The notes beneath the pieces are model-generated. The model saw only the letters and a program-made list of their open reading frames with translations. It ran no database searches and was not told the DNA's origin. From Pseudofabraea citricarpa (Eukaryota; Ascomycota; Leotiomycetes; Helotiales; Dermateaceae): 64,000 nucleotides of DNA. The stretch is from the NCBI GenBank assembly GCA_029641185.1, contig JAPWGK010000006.1:806001-870000 (forward strand), given 5' to 3'. Below are positions 46,016-58,549 of this stretch, in pieces (within the stretch, counting starts at the first letter, position 1; each line of letters starts with the position of its first letter). The position numbers and the translations under genes are program-made.

Positions 46016-47206
46016 CTATGCTGGCACAGGCTTATGTGCAGCCCAAGCATCCTTCATATTTGGTGCTTCTTCCCTCTTAATTCCAGGTGCCAGATAGCCG
46101 GGTTGATATGGGAATTTCTCGCGGAAGTGCTCAGCAATTTGTGTTCTTGTCGCCACCCAGACGCCCTCCTTCGAAGCGATATATTCCACGATTTTCTTGA
46201 GTGCTGAGAAACGAGCTGGCTTGCCAATGCATCGACAGTGCAGAGCGATAGTCATCATCTTTGGGGAACCTTCACAGCCCTCCTCGTACAGAGTGTCGAA
46301 AGCTCCCTTTACGTGGTCGTGAAAGTCGGTCGGTGATCCGAATCCAGTTGGCACGTTGAATTTATAGTCGTTGCAATCTATAATCAGGTTAGCTGAGGCA
46401 TGAGGAGAATGTTGGGCGGGACCTACCATAGGAGTATGGAATCATGAGCATTCCTTCTGGCTTCTCCTCTTTCTTCTCGGATGGGATATCGACCCAGTAC
46501 GGAAGGTCATCCGCATATGAGTCTGAGTCCCACAAGAGCGGGATGCCCATCTCCTTGTACACATCCCATACCAAAGCCTGTGATCTGCTCGAAAGCCGTC
46601 CGTAATACCATCCCTTGGGTGGAGTTCCACAGATCTTCTCGATCGTTTGGATTTCCTTCTTGATATACGCCTTCTCCTGATCAGCTGACATGTTTGCATA
46701 GTCAATCCATCGATACGCGTGTGAGGCAACGTCATGGCCGTTCTTCACTGAAGATATTCCGACTGCCGGGTTATCCTCAATCGCCTTGCCCACGGCGTAT
46801 AAAGTATACTTGTAGTTGTATTTGTTGAACAATCGGAACAGACGCCAGACTCCAGATCGAGAACCGTAGTCGTATTCAGATTCGATGTTCACTGCTCGTT
46901 CTTGGATTTTGGGTGCTCCTCCAGAAGCTTCCCAGAGATGGGTCTCGGAATGTAAATCGCCATTGAGAACAGTGTGCTCCGCTCCCTGGAAATAAAATCA
47001 GTTGCTAGCTTGCTTTGTGTTCATAGAAGACTCACCTCTTCATAATTAATTACGAATGAGACGGCAATCTTAGCTCCGCCTGGCCATTGAGGGTTGAATG
47101 ATTCCTCTCCATAGCCAACCAGGTCTCGAGGAAAATCATAATGGTCATCCCACTCGAACGGCTTAACCTTCAAGGCATCCGCTGGAATACCGTAGGGGGT
47201 TGACAT
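46016..47206 (-). CDS. Polysaccharide-deacetylase-fold protein, PuuE/allantoinase-like
   Basis: Encodes 363 residues; exons on the minus strand are 47206-47036, 46985-46427 and 46377-46016, with GT-AG introns of 50 and 49 nt. The first splice gives NYEEGAEHTVLNGD. The body has NIESEYDYGSRSGVWR, KYTLYAVGKAIEDNP, GHDVASHAYRWIDY, GWYYGRLSSRS, LLWDSDSYADDLPYWV, IPYSYDCNDYKFN (completed by the second splice) and MMTIALHCRCIGKPARF. This is the metal-independent-looking branch of the NodB fold that includes PuuE (allantoinase, purine degradation) and putative urate-catabolism proteins. There is no signal peptide, so it is probably cytoplasmic. The exact substrate is unproved. It converges on the deaminase gene. 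Confidence 0.88.
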
Positions 47207-50200
47207 GATGTGTAGGAATAGGAATAAGATTGAGGGTGAGAATTAGGTTGGTTGTAGAATTGGATGGCGGGCAGAAAAACAGTGAGTGATTGACAAGCAG
47301 TTGAGGTCCCAATATGCTGGAAACAAGCAAGCAAAGAGAAGAGCCAACATCTTAAGTGAAAGCGAAATGAGAAGCATAAATAGGTGTCGGTGATTTAGCC
47401 AGCTGGTGGCAGCTATGTCATCTCTGTGACACAAGCTCTTGCCATTCGAGGGCGGTACCAATCACTGAGCTAGAAAACAGCGCGGCTGTAGTGCATGATA
47501 TGAATGGCACGAGAAAAACCGTCATGAGAGTAAGTGAGGGGAAGCAGATAAGGCACGGCGGGGAGATGTTGCTACCAATAATGAGAATCTCGGAGCGTTG
47601 GAGATGTATGCCGATAAGGAAAACCGCTGGGTTCCACTTCGTTGCTCCGATAAGCCCAGACAAACCCTTGCGCCGCGGTCCAGGACTCGTCGGAGGACCC
47701 CCGATGTGACATTGCTGCGCACCATCAAGGTTGGAGTGCAGAAGACTTCTTGTGTGGAATCATAACTCTGTGGTCTCCTCAATCAATTCCTTATTGCCCT
47801 TCGTACATTCAACTCTCAGTTCTTTGGGTCTACCGAGCTCGGCTGAACCCGAAAGCTAAACAGGAAGTTACTTTCCACTCAGTGATGAACTAGGGCTTCC
47901 TGCTGATTGTTTGATGCAATTCTTCTGGGGTGTTATTTGCATGTCGCAGCCAGGCAATGATTACAATGGTTCTTCTCTAGCAAGAAAACAAAAAAAAAAT
48001 TAGTATTGGAAGGGAGTCCATGTCGCGTCCGAAAGCTCACTGCGGCCACAACGGCACTAACCTTCATTACCGAAACCTTTTCGACCACCTGTCTTGGCCT
48101 TCACCCTCAAATAATTTCAACACACTCAAATGTGTATATTTGTGGGCGGGTCTAATCGTTGTGGTTTCATACAGTCATCGTCGGTTTGGTTCCTTTATAC
48201 GTTGGGCTCAGGATGTAAAGAGCTCGAACTCAGGGACTTGAGAACCAATCAAAGCCTACTATCTAAGAAGTACTCATTTATCGAAAAACAAAAAGAAAAT
48301 AACAAGCACGTAATAAATCAGCGCTTTATTTTTGCAGTTCATAGGGATATTCCTGAAGCCCTCAATAGCCATAAGAGTCTATCCATTCTGCATTTGCCGT
48401 AAATGCATCTCTACTTCGTGCTTAGCTGTCTCTTTCTTTCCCCAAGTTCGACTATCAACTGGAAGCTATGTTTATTTGGATGCCACCTAGAACGAGATTT
48501 CAGGGTGATACTACAAATTATTTCAATCGGGAAAGAGTTATAGGAGTCTGTAAAAAGTCCCATTTAGTAGAGACGACCTGGAGAGAATTTCACAGCACTC
48601 GGCAAATTAGATTGTTTGACAGTGTTTTCCCATGTGATCTAATCGCATCTTTTGAGCCCCGTGTTCTGAAATAAAAGCAGGAACCAAGGCCAATTTTATA
48701 CGTAGAAAATGCTTTAGTTGATGCCAATCTTGTTCACGGTGTAAGATCTACACCTACTGCCTCTGAAATCCATGCAGATGCTGTAGATATTAGCAAGAGT
48801 GGCGTTCACTGGGTAAATGATATGAACTCAGTCAAGGGTTACATGACTGTTGCTTTCTGTCACATATGGCGGGCAGTTATGGTAAGTTTTAGGCGTCGTC
48901 CTCTGTTGCGAAGGTTATTTTTCTTGTCTTGTCTTGTCTCGTCCCGTCCCCACTGGAGACTGGTCAAATTACACTTGCCACTTTTAGTTCATATTTTAAA
49001 CGGTTCCGATGCTGATTATATCAGCTGCTTTAAAGTATTATAGAAACACAGATACACATAGATTGCATTTAGCAGTCTCAGCAGCAAGTGTGTACCTAAC
49101 TGCCTACGTGGCGTAAATGGTACTGAATATAACAATACCTATGTAAAGTTATTCCCTGTCAGACTTTCTATATGAGAAAGTTGAAAGCATTTGAATGATC
49201 TTTGAATCCCTTGCTTGTAAACAGGTAACATACGGCCACAAATCTCCTGGTACCATTTCGCTTACGCCCCTTTACTTAAGCGAGGAGAGTGGCTTCTTCG
49301 TTTCGTTAACCCTACCTACCCTATCCCTGGTTCTTGGCAAACAGCCTGCATACTTAGGTCTTTTGCTTTCCTTGTGATTACAAATCTGTATTTGGCTCAT
49401 TCTTTAACATCTTCTGGAGTGGTGATTCTTTCGGAAGTTTGTCGGGTCTTCTGTGCTTCAAATGCCTGAGAACTCCCAGATCTCCCAGATCTGTTAGGCC
49501 TATTAGGTCTATCAGGTCCCTCGGATCCTCTAGGTCTCCCAGATCATTCAGATCAAGATCTTGCAGATATTTCGGATTTTCAGCATTGTGTTACCTTGAG
49601 AGTTTCCTTTGTTACAATACTTTCGTTATAGTTGCATAGGATTTTGATAAGTTTTTAGATCTGCCAGGTATACCAGATCCCGGAGATGGCCTAGCACCTC
49701 CAGACTGAATGATTTTCAAGATCTCTGCTAGTTGAGTTCTGACAGCTGCCTAATCTAGGGTCTTCGTTGCTAACGGAAGTACTTGCCGATATGCCCATAC
49801 TACAAAGTCTGTGACAACTCTGTTCTGCTTCAGTCAGCATGACTTGACTCAGGTTTGGTGATTCATGCCAGGACACAAATTTGTCGGAGAACGGACGGTT
49901 CTGGAAGACAGACTAGCCGATGCGAGCGACCTTCCTGTAAGTACGCTGGCAAAGTTCGCCTTTTGACTGGTACGTGTCCCAAATCTTGCTACATCGTCTG
50001 ATCGCTGCACCACATGAAAGACTCGTAAGCTGAGCAGCATGATTCGTGCTCAATGGCAGTCATTACGCATCGAACAACCTCATGCAGCCTATCATGATCG
50101 CCACAAGTCTTACAGTCAAGTCAGACTTGCAACTCTTGCCATCTATCATATTTCAGAAACGGAGGAGGAAAGACTAGTTCGGTCTGAGGATGCTGCTTAG

Positions 50201-51766
50201 TTTGTACTCGTACATGCACTCCTTCGGGGGATGGGATAGCACAGTAACTATTGAGAGGGAGCACAGACATATGGGGACTTCAGATGAGCACGAGCTGAGT
50301 TAGTAACAATCTCCCTCTAAACAAAGTTCCCTAAAACAACAGTGTTTACGCGTGGAGTAGGGCATTTTTACTCGCCAAGTTGGTCAGCTACCCAATAATG
50401 GGGCGTGTTACGCGAGTCCATGACGCTTACTTGTTCTTGTTGGATTTTCTTCGGATGCCGCAGCGAAGCGAGTCCGAAGTCAAGCTGGGATTTTCTCAAT
50501 TCCAACCGCGGGTGGCTGCAGGAGAATGTCAGTCTGACATCTAAGGAGAGCGGAGACTTTCCATTCGAGGATGAAGGGGTGTGATTGAGGAATGGAAGAA
50601 AAACGCCTCCGAGTCTTGGGGAAAGTAGGGGTCCAGTAATCAATCAATCGATCGCTTCCCAGCCAGACCAGAGCCAGAGCCAGAGCCAGACACCACCAGA
50701 CTTCCCTTCCCGTACGAGCTAGATCTGATAAGGGCCCAGCTCACGGATCCAACTCCGCTGATGGTGTCTGAATACGGCATGGCTCCGATCCAGATGAGGC
50801 TTCATTGTCTTTGAGGATCGCAGATTATGCCAATCATCGCAGACAGGTCTTGCGAAGGATGAAGCTAGACCGAGCGCTGGCTCTGCGAAGAAGCTTCTGT
50901 GAGTATTCTGTCCAAGGCTCAAGCCAGTGGTGCCAGCCTACCAACCAACCACCAACCAACCACCAGCCAGCCAACCTAGCCTTGGTAAAAGCCGGCGGTG
51001 GGCAATTGCTGTCGTCCTGGAGTTGGCTTGAGTACGAGTACAGTACGAGGTAGAGTAGAGTCAGTCAATTTAGCCGATCCAGCCCTGAGCACGATAGCTA
51101 GAGATATGAGTTGGTTGACATTGGAAGATTATAGCATGATTTGGAAATAGATTCTGCCGACAAACAAGAGCTTGTAGGAACAACCCTCCGAGCCCGTTAT
51201 ATAGCGACGTGTTGTCCATGGGAGTAGCCGGTGTCAACAACAACAACTGAGGCTGGTGTTGCTTGCTTGCTTGCTCCTTTATGCGCGCCCCACCGCCGAC
51301 CAGGCCCAATTCGGCCTCCGCCTGGTCTGCATGACCCCCGTCCGCTGTGGCGGCGACATCGATGATCAGCACATCATCAAATACGACTTTGCTTTAGAGA
51401 ACCATTCTGCGCGCTGCCCGGTATTTTAATCCGCTTCCTACGAACGCCTAACGACCGCCATGAACATAAACAACCACGAGTCCATGTAAATGCCCCTTTC
51501 CTTGCGCACACGACCATCCATCTTGCTTTGCGACACCTACGAAACCTCAGCTGCTCAACCCAGACCGACACTCGACACTCTCTTGGGATTCCAACGACGA
51601 CCGCATACCCTACGTCACCTCGCCCGCAATAAAAGATCGAGAAGATAGTAGTGGAGGAACCATTCATTCGCCCTGGCGTCATTTACACACCCTCACGGCC
51701 GTCGTGCCTTCACTCTAAACCCGTAGAGACTGTCCAACGGCCCGGCGCTGGACGAAGCCGTCTTTG
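47207..51766. other. 4.6-kb gene-poor region, partly AT-rich
   Basis: No gene recognised. It holds an AT-rich block with exon-like frames near 48660-49040 (reading ENALVDANLVHG... on the plus strand, with a donor-like GTAAGT after 48880) that I cannot match to a family, and a 9-bp minisatellite at 49465-49567. CAGAGC and CCAA short repeats lie at 50675-50695 and 50938-50970. The last ~300 bp are the RING-LON gene promoter and leader. Confidence 0.5.
49465..49567. repeat. Degenerate 9-bp minisatellite (GATCTGGGA-like)
   Basis: Read on the minus strand the sequence is a run of GAT-CTN-GGA/GAC-like 9-bp units, for example GATCTGGGAGATCTGGGAGTT. Translated it would give Asp-Leu-Gly-type repeats, but no start or family was recognised. 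Confidence 0.6.
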
Positions 51767-53581
51767 ATGTCCTCACTTAATGAGCCTCTCCCACTGCGTG
51801 CGAGCCTTTCCAACATCGAGGAAACAAAGCCGGAAGAATCTACCCCCCGGGATGGCCCCCTCGAAGCTTCGAAAGATGCGAGGGAGATCGTCAGACTGAT
51901 CCAGTGCTCGCAATGCTCTTATCCATTGCGCGAACCCATCACTTTACCATGCGGGAATTCCCTATGCAAAAAATGCATACCCGAACTACGACTCCGAGCG
52001 AATATCTCCTACCCGGCCACAGAAAACCGTTTACAAGGATTCACATGCCCTTTTACAGAATGTAGACAAGAACATGCCTCGGGCGATTGTAATATCGATG
52101 TTGCGCTTAATAAAATAATGGACGTGCTGAGGGATGAGGTCCAGGCACAAAAGAACACGGCTGAGGCATCAGATATGATCTTGCAGGTAGAGGAGAAGGA
52201 TAAATGGTCAATTGCGGGTGTATCTTCTTTGCGGGATCAAGAAGTGCGCGTAAGGGTCCTCCCAGGTGGTCGACTCATAGCGACATATACCATGACGGAA
52301 ATGGGCGAGTTGCAATATGATTCCGAGGTTACCTTCACCAATATGTCTGCCACGAGTGATCTGGAAGCCCAGGATGTGGCCGTGTTAGAACAATTGAAAA
52401 CTTCCACCAGGTCAGAATTGGATTGCCAAGTTTGCTACGGACTTTTCTTAGATCCCTTAACAACCAGTTGCGGACATACATTCTGTAGGAAATGCTTGCA
52501 TAGGGTTCTTGACCACTCGAATCTATGCCCGATATGTCGGCGGGTGCTACCGATTCCTGCTGGAATAAGTGCTCAGCAAGCCCCGTCCAACGCCATTCTC
52601 ACCAAACTTATTGGTGGACTTTGTCCTGAAGCACTTGCTGCTCGCGCGGAGGCTGCGAAATTGGAAGATCTCGGTGGAGTAGGGGACTTGGATACACCAC
52701 TTTTTATCTGCACACTGTCTTTCCCAACCATGCCAACATTCCTCCATATCTTTGAACCGCGATATCGACTCATGATCCGGAGGGCAGTCGAGACAGGGGA
52801 CCGAAAATTCGGCATGCTACTGCACAATCCCAATCAAGTACCACAAGGTGACCTAGGACCCGTCAATTTTTACCAATATGGCACGCTGCTGCATATCGTC
52901 TCCTTACAAATGATGCCCGACGGTCGAAGTCTCATCGAGACCGTGGGCGTCTCTAGATTCCGAGTCTTAAGACATGGCTCTTTGGATGGATATACCGTCG
53001 GTAAAGTAGAACGAGTTGACGACGTGAGTATTGCTGCAGAAGAAACCCTTGAAGCATCCGAGACTTCGGTTGCAACCAATAATCGTCCTCTTTCATCACA
53101 AGGTGACTCTGGCGCCTCTCCAAACCATGCGCGACCTCGCAGTCAGAATCTTCGCGATCTCGATGTTATGTCAACACAGGATTTGATGGAAGCAGCAACG
53201 AGTTTCGTAAAACGGATGAGAGATCAGAGTGCACCCTGGTTACATAGCCGAGTATTCCAAGCATATGGGGACATGCCTGACGAAGACCCTGCGCTTTTCC
53301 CTTGGTGGTTCGCTAGTGTCCTTCCTATCGTGGATGGCGAGAAGTATCGGCTATTAGGGACGTCGAGTGTGAGGGAGAGGTTAAAAATCTGTTGTGGCTG
53401 GATCATGAGGATCGAAGCCCAGAGATGGTATGCCTCATTTTCATCTCCCTCTCCCGCTCCCTAACTCGATGACATGATTACCGGTCTCGAGCTATGGTCT
53501 TACTTTGCCTTCATCGAACTCAATACTGACGCTACCACTTTCTTCAGGAGCCAGAGTTCCTCTTGTACGGTCCTGTGGTAA
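51767..53581 (+). CDS. RING-finger and LON-substrate-binding-domain protein (LONRF/CrgA-like)
   Basis: Encodes about 564 residues from exons 51767-53427 and 53548-53581, with a 120-nt intron. It has two RING-type zinc fingers: CSQCSYPL...CGNSLCKKC (~residues 46-70) and CQVCYGLFLDPLTTSCGHTFCRKC...CPICRR (~222-262). A LON N-terminal substrate-binding domain begins near residue 300 (LFICTLSFPTMPTFLHIFEPRYRLM) and continues through the IETVGVSRFRVL segment. RING domains act as E3 ubiquitin ligases; the LON part binds substrates. There is no ATPase or protease domain, despite the database label often given to fungal CrgA. The C-terminus is uncertain: either it ends SCTVLW at 53581 or a weak extra splice joins it to a hydrophobic stretch (~53640-53700). 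Confidence 0.87.
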
Positions 53582-56439
53582 GCTGTCTGTTCTGTTTATT
53601 TAGTGACCACGTCAGCTAACCCTATCTTCCGTCCCAGACTAGCCGGCCTTAGTTTCCTCGTGATGATTTTCAGCGTATTCATCATCTACATGGGCCAGGT
53701 GCGAGCTAGATATGAAGGGGGGATAGAATAAGCAAAGTAAAGCAAGCATGTGACAGATTTTCTCTTTCACTTCGACACGTCTCTATATTTTCGGCGTAGG
53801 TGGGAAAGGGGGAACTAAAAATTTGGCGAGGACAGCGATTCTTTTCTTCCTCGTGTGCGCGTTTCTCATTGTCTGTCTGGATCATGGGCATCTCATTCAC
53901 GCTTTGCCAAATTTGCATCAGCGTCCTTGTTTTTCATTCTCGTTGTCATTTTCTGGATAGGCCAGCCCAGAATCCCGGGAGTTTTAAGGTGTTCTGCTGT
54001 CATCGTCATGTGGTATGATCTGGAGAGAGATACTATATCTTTGTGATACCGATAGAAGTGGTAGTCTAGATTATACATCTTGCCACGTTATGTTTACCTC
54101 GGCTTGGCTTGTTTGGAGAGTGTATTGTTTGAAGGATTCCCAGTCTCGTGAAGCTGTCTACGTGCTGCAAGGCTAAGACGAGGTAAGATGTAAGCTACTC
54201 TTTCACTTTGAGTTTCCCCTCGGTAGAAATTTGCCTGCATAGGATCGCTTTATGTGGTTTTGGATTCGATGGTCTGAAGAGGGGGTGCTTATCTGGAGGA
54301 AGAGAGGGAGGGGGAGGGAGAAAGCAGGCAAGCTGATATGAACCAACCTGTATTTCGACAAACCGTCTGTTCAGGGCCATACAGCCCCTACCTCATCATC
54401 AACGCGCAATGTTTTGACGCACTCTAGACTCCTTCCTCTCTGCAGCCTGTGCCCATCGCTCGAAAGAAAGAAAGGAAGAAAGAAAGAAGGGGATCGCTCC
54501 GAGCGCTCGTTAGCTACAGTACCGTGCCTTGGCGGAGAGGAGAGGAGAGGAGACGAGATATCACAGCTGTCCGTCTACTAATTCCACCTGTCACTTCCTC
54601 TCTTCTCAATCGATAGCTGATATGACAGACAACCAGAGCAGGTAATATCGACAACATCATTGAAAGAAAAGGAGAAGAAGAAGAAGAAAAAAAAGGGAAT
54701 ATATCCCGCCGGCCGTGGAACTAACCGCCCGGCGCTTCACAAAAGATGCTTGCTTGCTTGCTGGCTTTCACCATGGCTCCGACTCCTGCTGGTTCATCAG
54801 ATGCTTCTGTCTGACGCCTGGCGCGCGCGGGAATGTTGTTGCGAGCTGTTGCGAGCTGTGGTGTGCTGAGGTGGGTGTATTGTATCTCCTGCGGGTAGCA
54901 GAGGGGTTTGTATACTTTTGGCTTCGGCTGGCTGGCGTGGAAGAGTAGCTGCGAGTGATCGCATGGATCTTGGTGGTTCAAGTACCCAGGTAGCTTTATC
55001 TGAGCTACAAAGTAATTGCGAGCTTAGCAGCACCGAGGATCTCATGTCTGGGGCTCTGAAAACTTTGATGAGTTGTTGATGGATTTTGTGGGATGGATGA
55101 TGGATGGGATGATGTATATGTGAGGAATACCTTGATATAAGTGAAACTTCGTAGCAGTCGAGTAGCAAAGCGAGGTGGTCTGGGCCGGGTTATTGATAAA
55201 GAGAGCAGCTTGTCAAAGATTGGGTAGATGGCGGGAAGCGGGAAGCGGGAACCGGGAAAATTACCAGCAAGGCAGGGAATGTGACGGGATATGCTGCACT
55301 ATGATGGTTGAGTAGGTCTTTGCAGCGCCTTGGCTGGAAAGAATGAGAGAAAATGCGAAGAGTTACTCGCGACCGTCTTATCCCGAGGTCGCCATTTATA
55401 ATCTGCGACGGGAGACAAATGGTAGTCGGCGTCGGCTCACAGCTGCTTGCTTTACAGTGATCTAGCCTTTTGCTCTTTTGTCATCTGAATGGGTTTGATT
55501 ATTGTGAAAGATAAAGCTGCTCAAGGGTAGAAGAAAATGCCCATCGCACTAGGTTGAAGACTGCCAGAATGGTAAAGCAGCAGTTATAAGGACAGCATGA
55601 AAAGCCAGTCCCCAAAGGCTTATCATCCAGACTCAGAGCAGCCAAAGCTAAGGTCAGCGACGAAGAGTTTTAGACTTTATTTAGACTTGTTTGTTTCCCC
55701 CTATGGCCCCTACGGCGCACGACGGTGAAACGACTCGGGTCGGAAAGATGTGCGTGCTGTGCTGAAATGAAGACTGAAGACTGAAGACCGAACAGGCGCA
55801 CACTTCACCTCTACCCCGGGGGCTGAAGAGTGAAAAGTGAAAAGTCTGGAACTGTCCAAGTGGCAAAGCTACAGTACTGTATAGTACAGTACACTTGAGC
55901 CTGAAGCGAATGGTGGGATTGAGATTTCCCTCTCTTCTCTACAGCATCGACCTGCCCTGGCCTTGGAAATAAAAAGGGTCTTGCGGCCGGTAAATCCGAA
56001 GTGGCCGTCTCGTGATGCACTGACGATCACATGCAAGTCATTCGACGTTGTGCTCTCCTTCTAGAACGGAAGGATTCTCAAGAGCTGGCAATCAATAATC
56101 TCCCCCTTTTCCGGTGTGCTGCGCGTTGCCATGGGGACATTTTTATTTTTATTTCATTCTGTTTTTTCCGGGTTTCTGGGAGAGAGGGAGAGAGGGGCGG
56201 CGGGAAGGGGCGAGCGAGGAGAATAGATGAGGCGTTGGGGCCATTATTGGGGGGTGCTGAGATGCTGAGATGAGCTGAGATGTGGAAAAAGGGGTTTTTT
56301 TTTTTGGTGTAGCTACGGCACGATGCAGTAGAGGTCCCAGATGGAATTTTACTCTGTTCTACTAATCAGGTCCCCAATTGTCTGTCGTCAGGCTGCATGA
56401 AGCATGAGGCACGCACGCTGTGGCCTGTACAGTGTACAG

Positions 56440-56484
56440 TAGCCTGTAGTAGCCTGTAGCCTGTAGCCTGTAGCCTATAACCTG
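56440..56484. repeat. TAGCCTG tandem array
   Basis: About six units, some with a spacer, in the gene-free interval. Confidence 0.8.
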
Positions 56485-57088
56485 TCCTGCCTGTGGTGTG
56501 TGCACTTAGGCCGCAGGCTGACATTTCCACTTCCACTGCTTGATGCTAAATCCGTTTGTACTTTACTGTACTCCGTACGCATTATTTATTCGTGTATACG
56601 GTACATGCAGCTGCAGAGAGACGCAGGCGCAGACGACGACCCCGACCCAGACGTATATGCAGACAGCTGTTTGCAAGCCAGAAACAGAGCTCCATGAAGG
56701 AAGCCTCACAGTCAGAAGTGACTCAGATGGTGGTATTTTGGACCGGGCGCATTCGATTCACAGTTGCTTGCCTGGCTGGTTGCTGGTCGCTGGTAGCTGG
56801 TACACGTACGCACTGCACTGGACAGCGGAGAGAGGGCTGAGACTTGGGGATTGGCTTCTGAGGGTTCTTACCAGACACTGGAATGAGTGCTTGGCCCCTG
56901 ACGGCGTTGTGCTAGTCTTTGCCTGTGTTTTAGCCTGTAGACCGGATTGGATCGGGCATTTTTCGAGGAAGCCAACAACTAGATCTGTTTTAGAGCCAGG
57001 AAGGAATTCATTGAGGCCCGCCACCATCGTCTTTGCTGGGGCTCGAGTCGATTTGATTGTCCCGGGAAACAATGCTGATGGCCATCGC

Positions 57089-57211
57089 AAGTCAAGGTCA
57101 AGTCAAGGTCAAGGTCAAGGTCATTCAAGTCAAGTCAAGTCCAGTCAAGTCTAATCGCTCGACCCGGATCAGAGCGTCAGTCAGATCATGCCATGCCATG
57201 CCATGCCATGC
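57089..57211. repeat. AAGTC/AAGGTC array and CATGC x5
   Basis: A run of AAGTC and AAGGTC units (57089-57151) is followed by five perfect CATGC copies (57187-57211). Both lie within 1.4 kb of the eIF4G start. Confidence 0.8.
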
Positions 57212-58549
57212 AAAACCACAACGAGAGAGATCAAAGTGCTGACCGACGACTGACGACCGACCGACCGACTGACTGACTACGGACCGTTGAGGAGCGACTC
57301 ACAAGAAGGTTCGAGCTTGACTCATTCTCCTCGTCAGCATGTCGGGTTAGCAGTACAGTAGCAGTACCGTAGCCAAGCTAAACCAGTGAAATGCAAGGTC
57401 TGGTTCTGCTGTACCGTAGTACTGTAGGTGTAGGTGAATGCCTCTTTTTTTTCTCTCTTCTTCTTCCCCCTCGTGGCCATCGCCCATCGATCTCTGGTTG
57501 TCCCGCAGCTGCAGGTCGGACGAAGAGAAGAGATGGGAAGAAACAGCCAACGTGCACTTGGACGTGCGACCGGAAGCTGGTGGCCAGGGGGGATGTCCTT
57601 GCACGCTTGGTTTGGAGTTTGAAGGAGGTCTTTTTACTTTTTTGGTCTGCCACAGGCGGCCGGCTGAAGGCTTCAGAAGTGGTTTTGCGCTTTCTGGGGG
57701 GTGAAGGGGAAAAGCAGTGCGTTGCGAAGAGAGAGAGAGAGAGAACACTTACATGTACTGACTGACGGTCCTGTATGTTCGGCATCTGCATCAGCTTTAT
57801 TGGCAGCACCACATAATCCTTTGTGATTGTGATCGTGAATATAAAAATAAAAATAAAAATAAATATAAATTCTTTTATAGCCCCATCATCCATGGACATA
57901 AACGGGCCCTGGAGGGCTTTGGGCTGCACCGACTCCCAAAGTCCCAAAAGTCCCCCCAAAGTCCAAAGTCCAATGTCCCAAGTGCCCTCTGCCCTGTTTC
58001 TGCCGCTCCCATTGGTCAGCCCGCCCGGACGACTACGCTCGTGCCCTGATCTGGTCTAGCGCAGGCAGAAAGTCACGGAGCCACAATTTGGGCGACCTTC
58101 AATCTCAGGATATTTTTCTCTCCTCGCCCTCTCCTGCAAACAACTTGACCAGCGTCATCCACAAACCACCAACCTCCAACTACTCCCGCAGAACATCTTC
58201 TATTCTGTAGAAGATTCATCGCGGCAGAGGTAGTCCTTGAGAATCATCTCACATCACCGGTTTATCCCTCTTCGATCTCGGTCGTCCCGAATCCATTGCG
58301 CCAGCCTTTCTTTCACCCCCCAAGATCGCCTCACGGCCATCGTCGACGGCGAGGAAACTTTTAATTAAGACACACTCGCTCTCCACTCCACTGTCCTCCT
58401 CCGATCACTCTGCTCTGGCATTGCGATCGCCCTCTTAATACCTCCTTTCTTCAAGGCTAATTCATCCGCACTCACCTCGATCCACGATACGTCATACAAA
58501 TCCTCTCCCACAAATTCTCACGAGGTCATCTTCGAAAAAAGTTCACCCT

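Larger units (their letters stand above)
53582..58549. other. 5-kb repeat-rich intergenic region / eIF4G upstream region
   Basis: No gene is supported. Repeats include GAAA/GGAA units (54461-54489), TAGCCTG units (56440-56484), AAGTC/AAGGTC units (57089-57151), CATGC x5 (57187-57211) and AAAATA units (57840-57868). The last ~400 bp are CT-rich, probably the promoter and leader of eIF4G. Confidence 0.6.
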
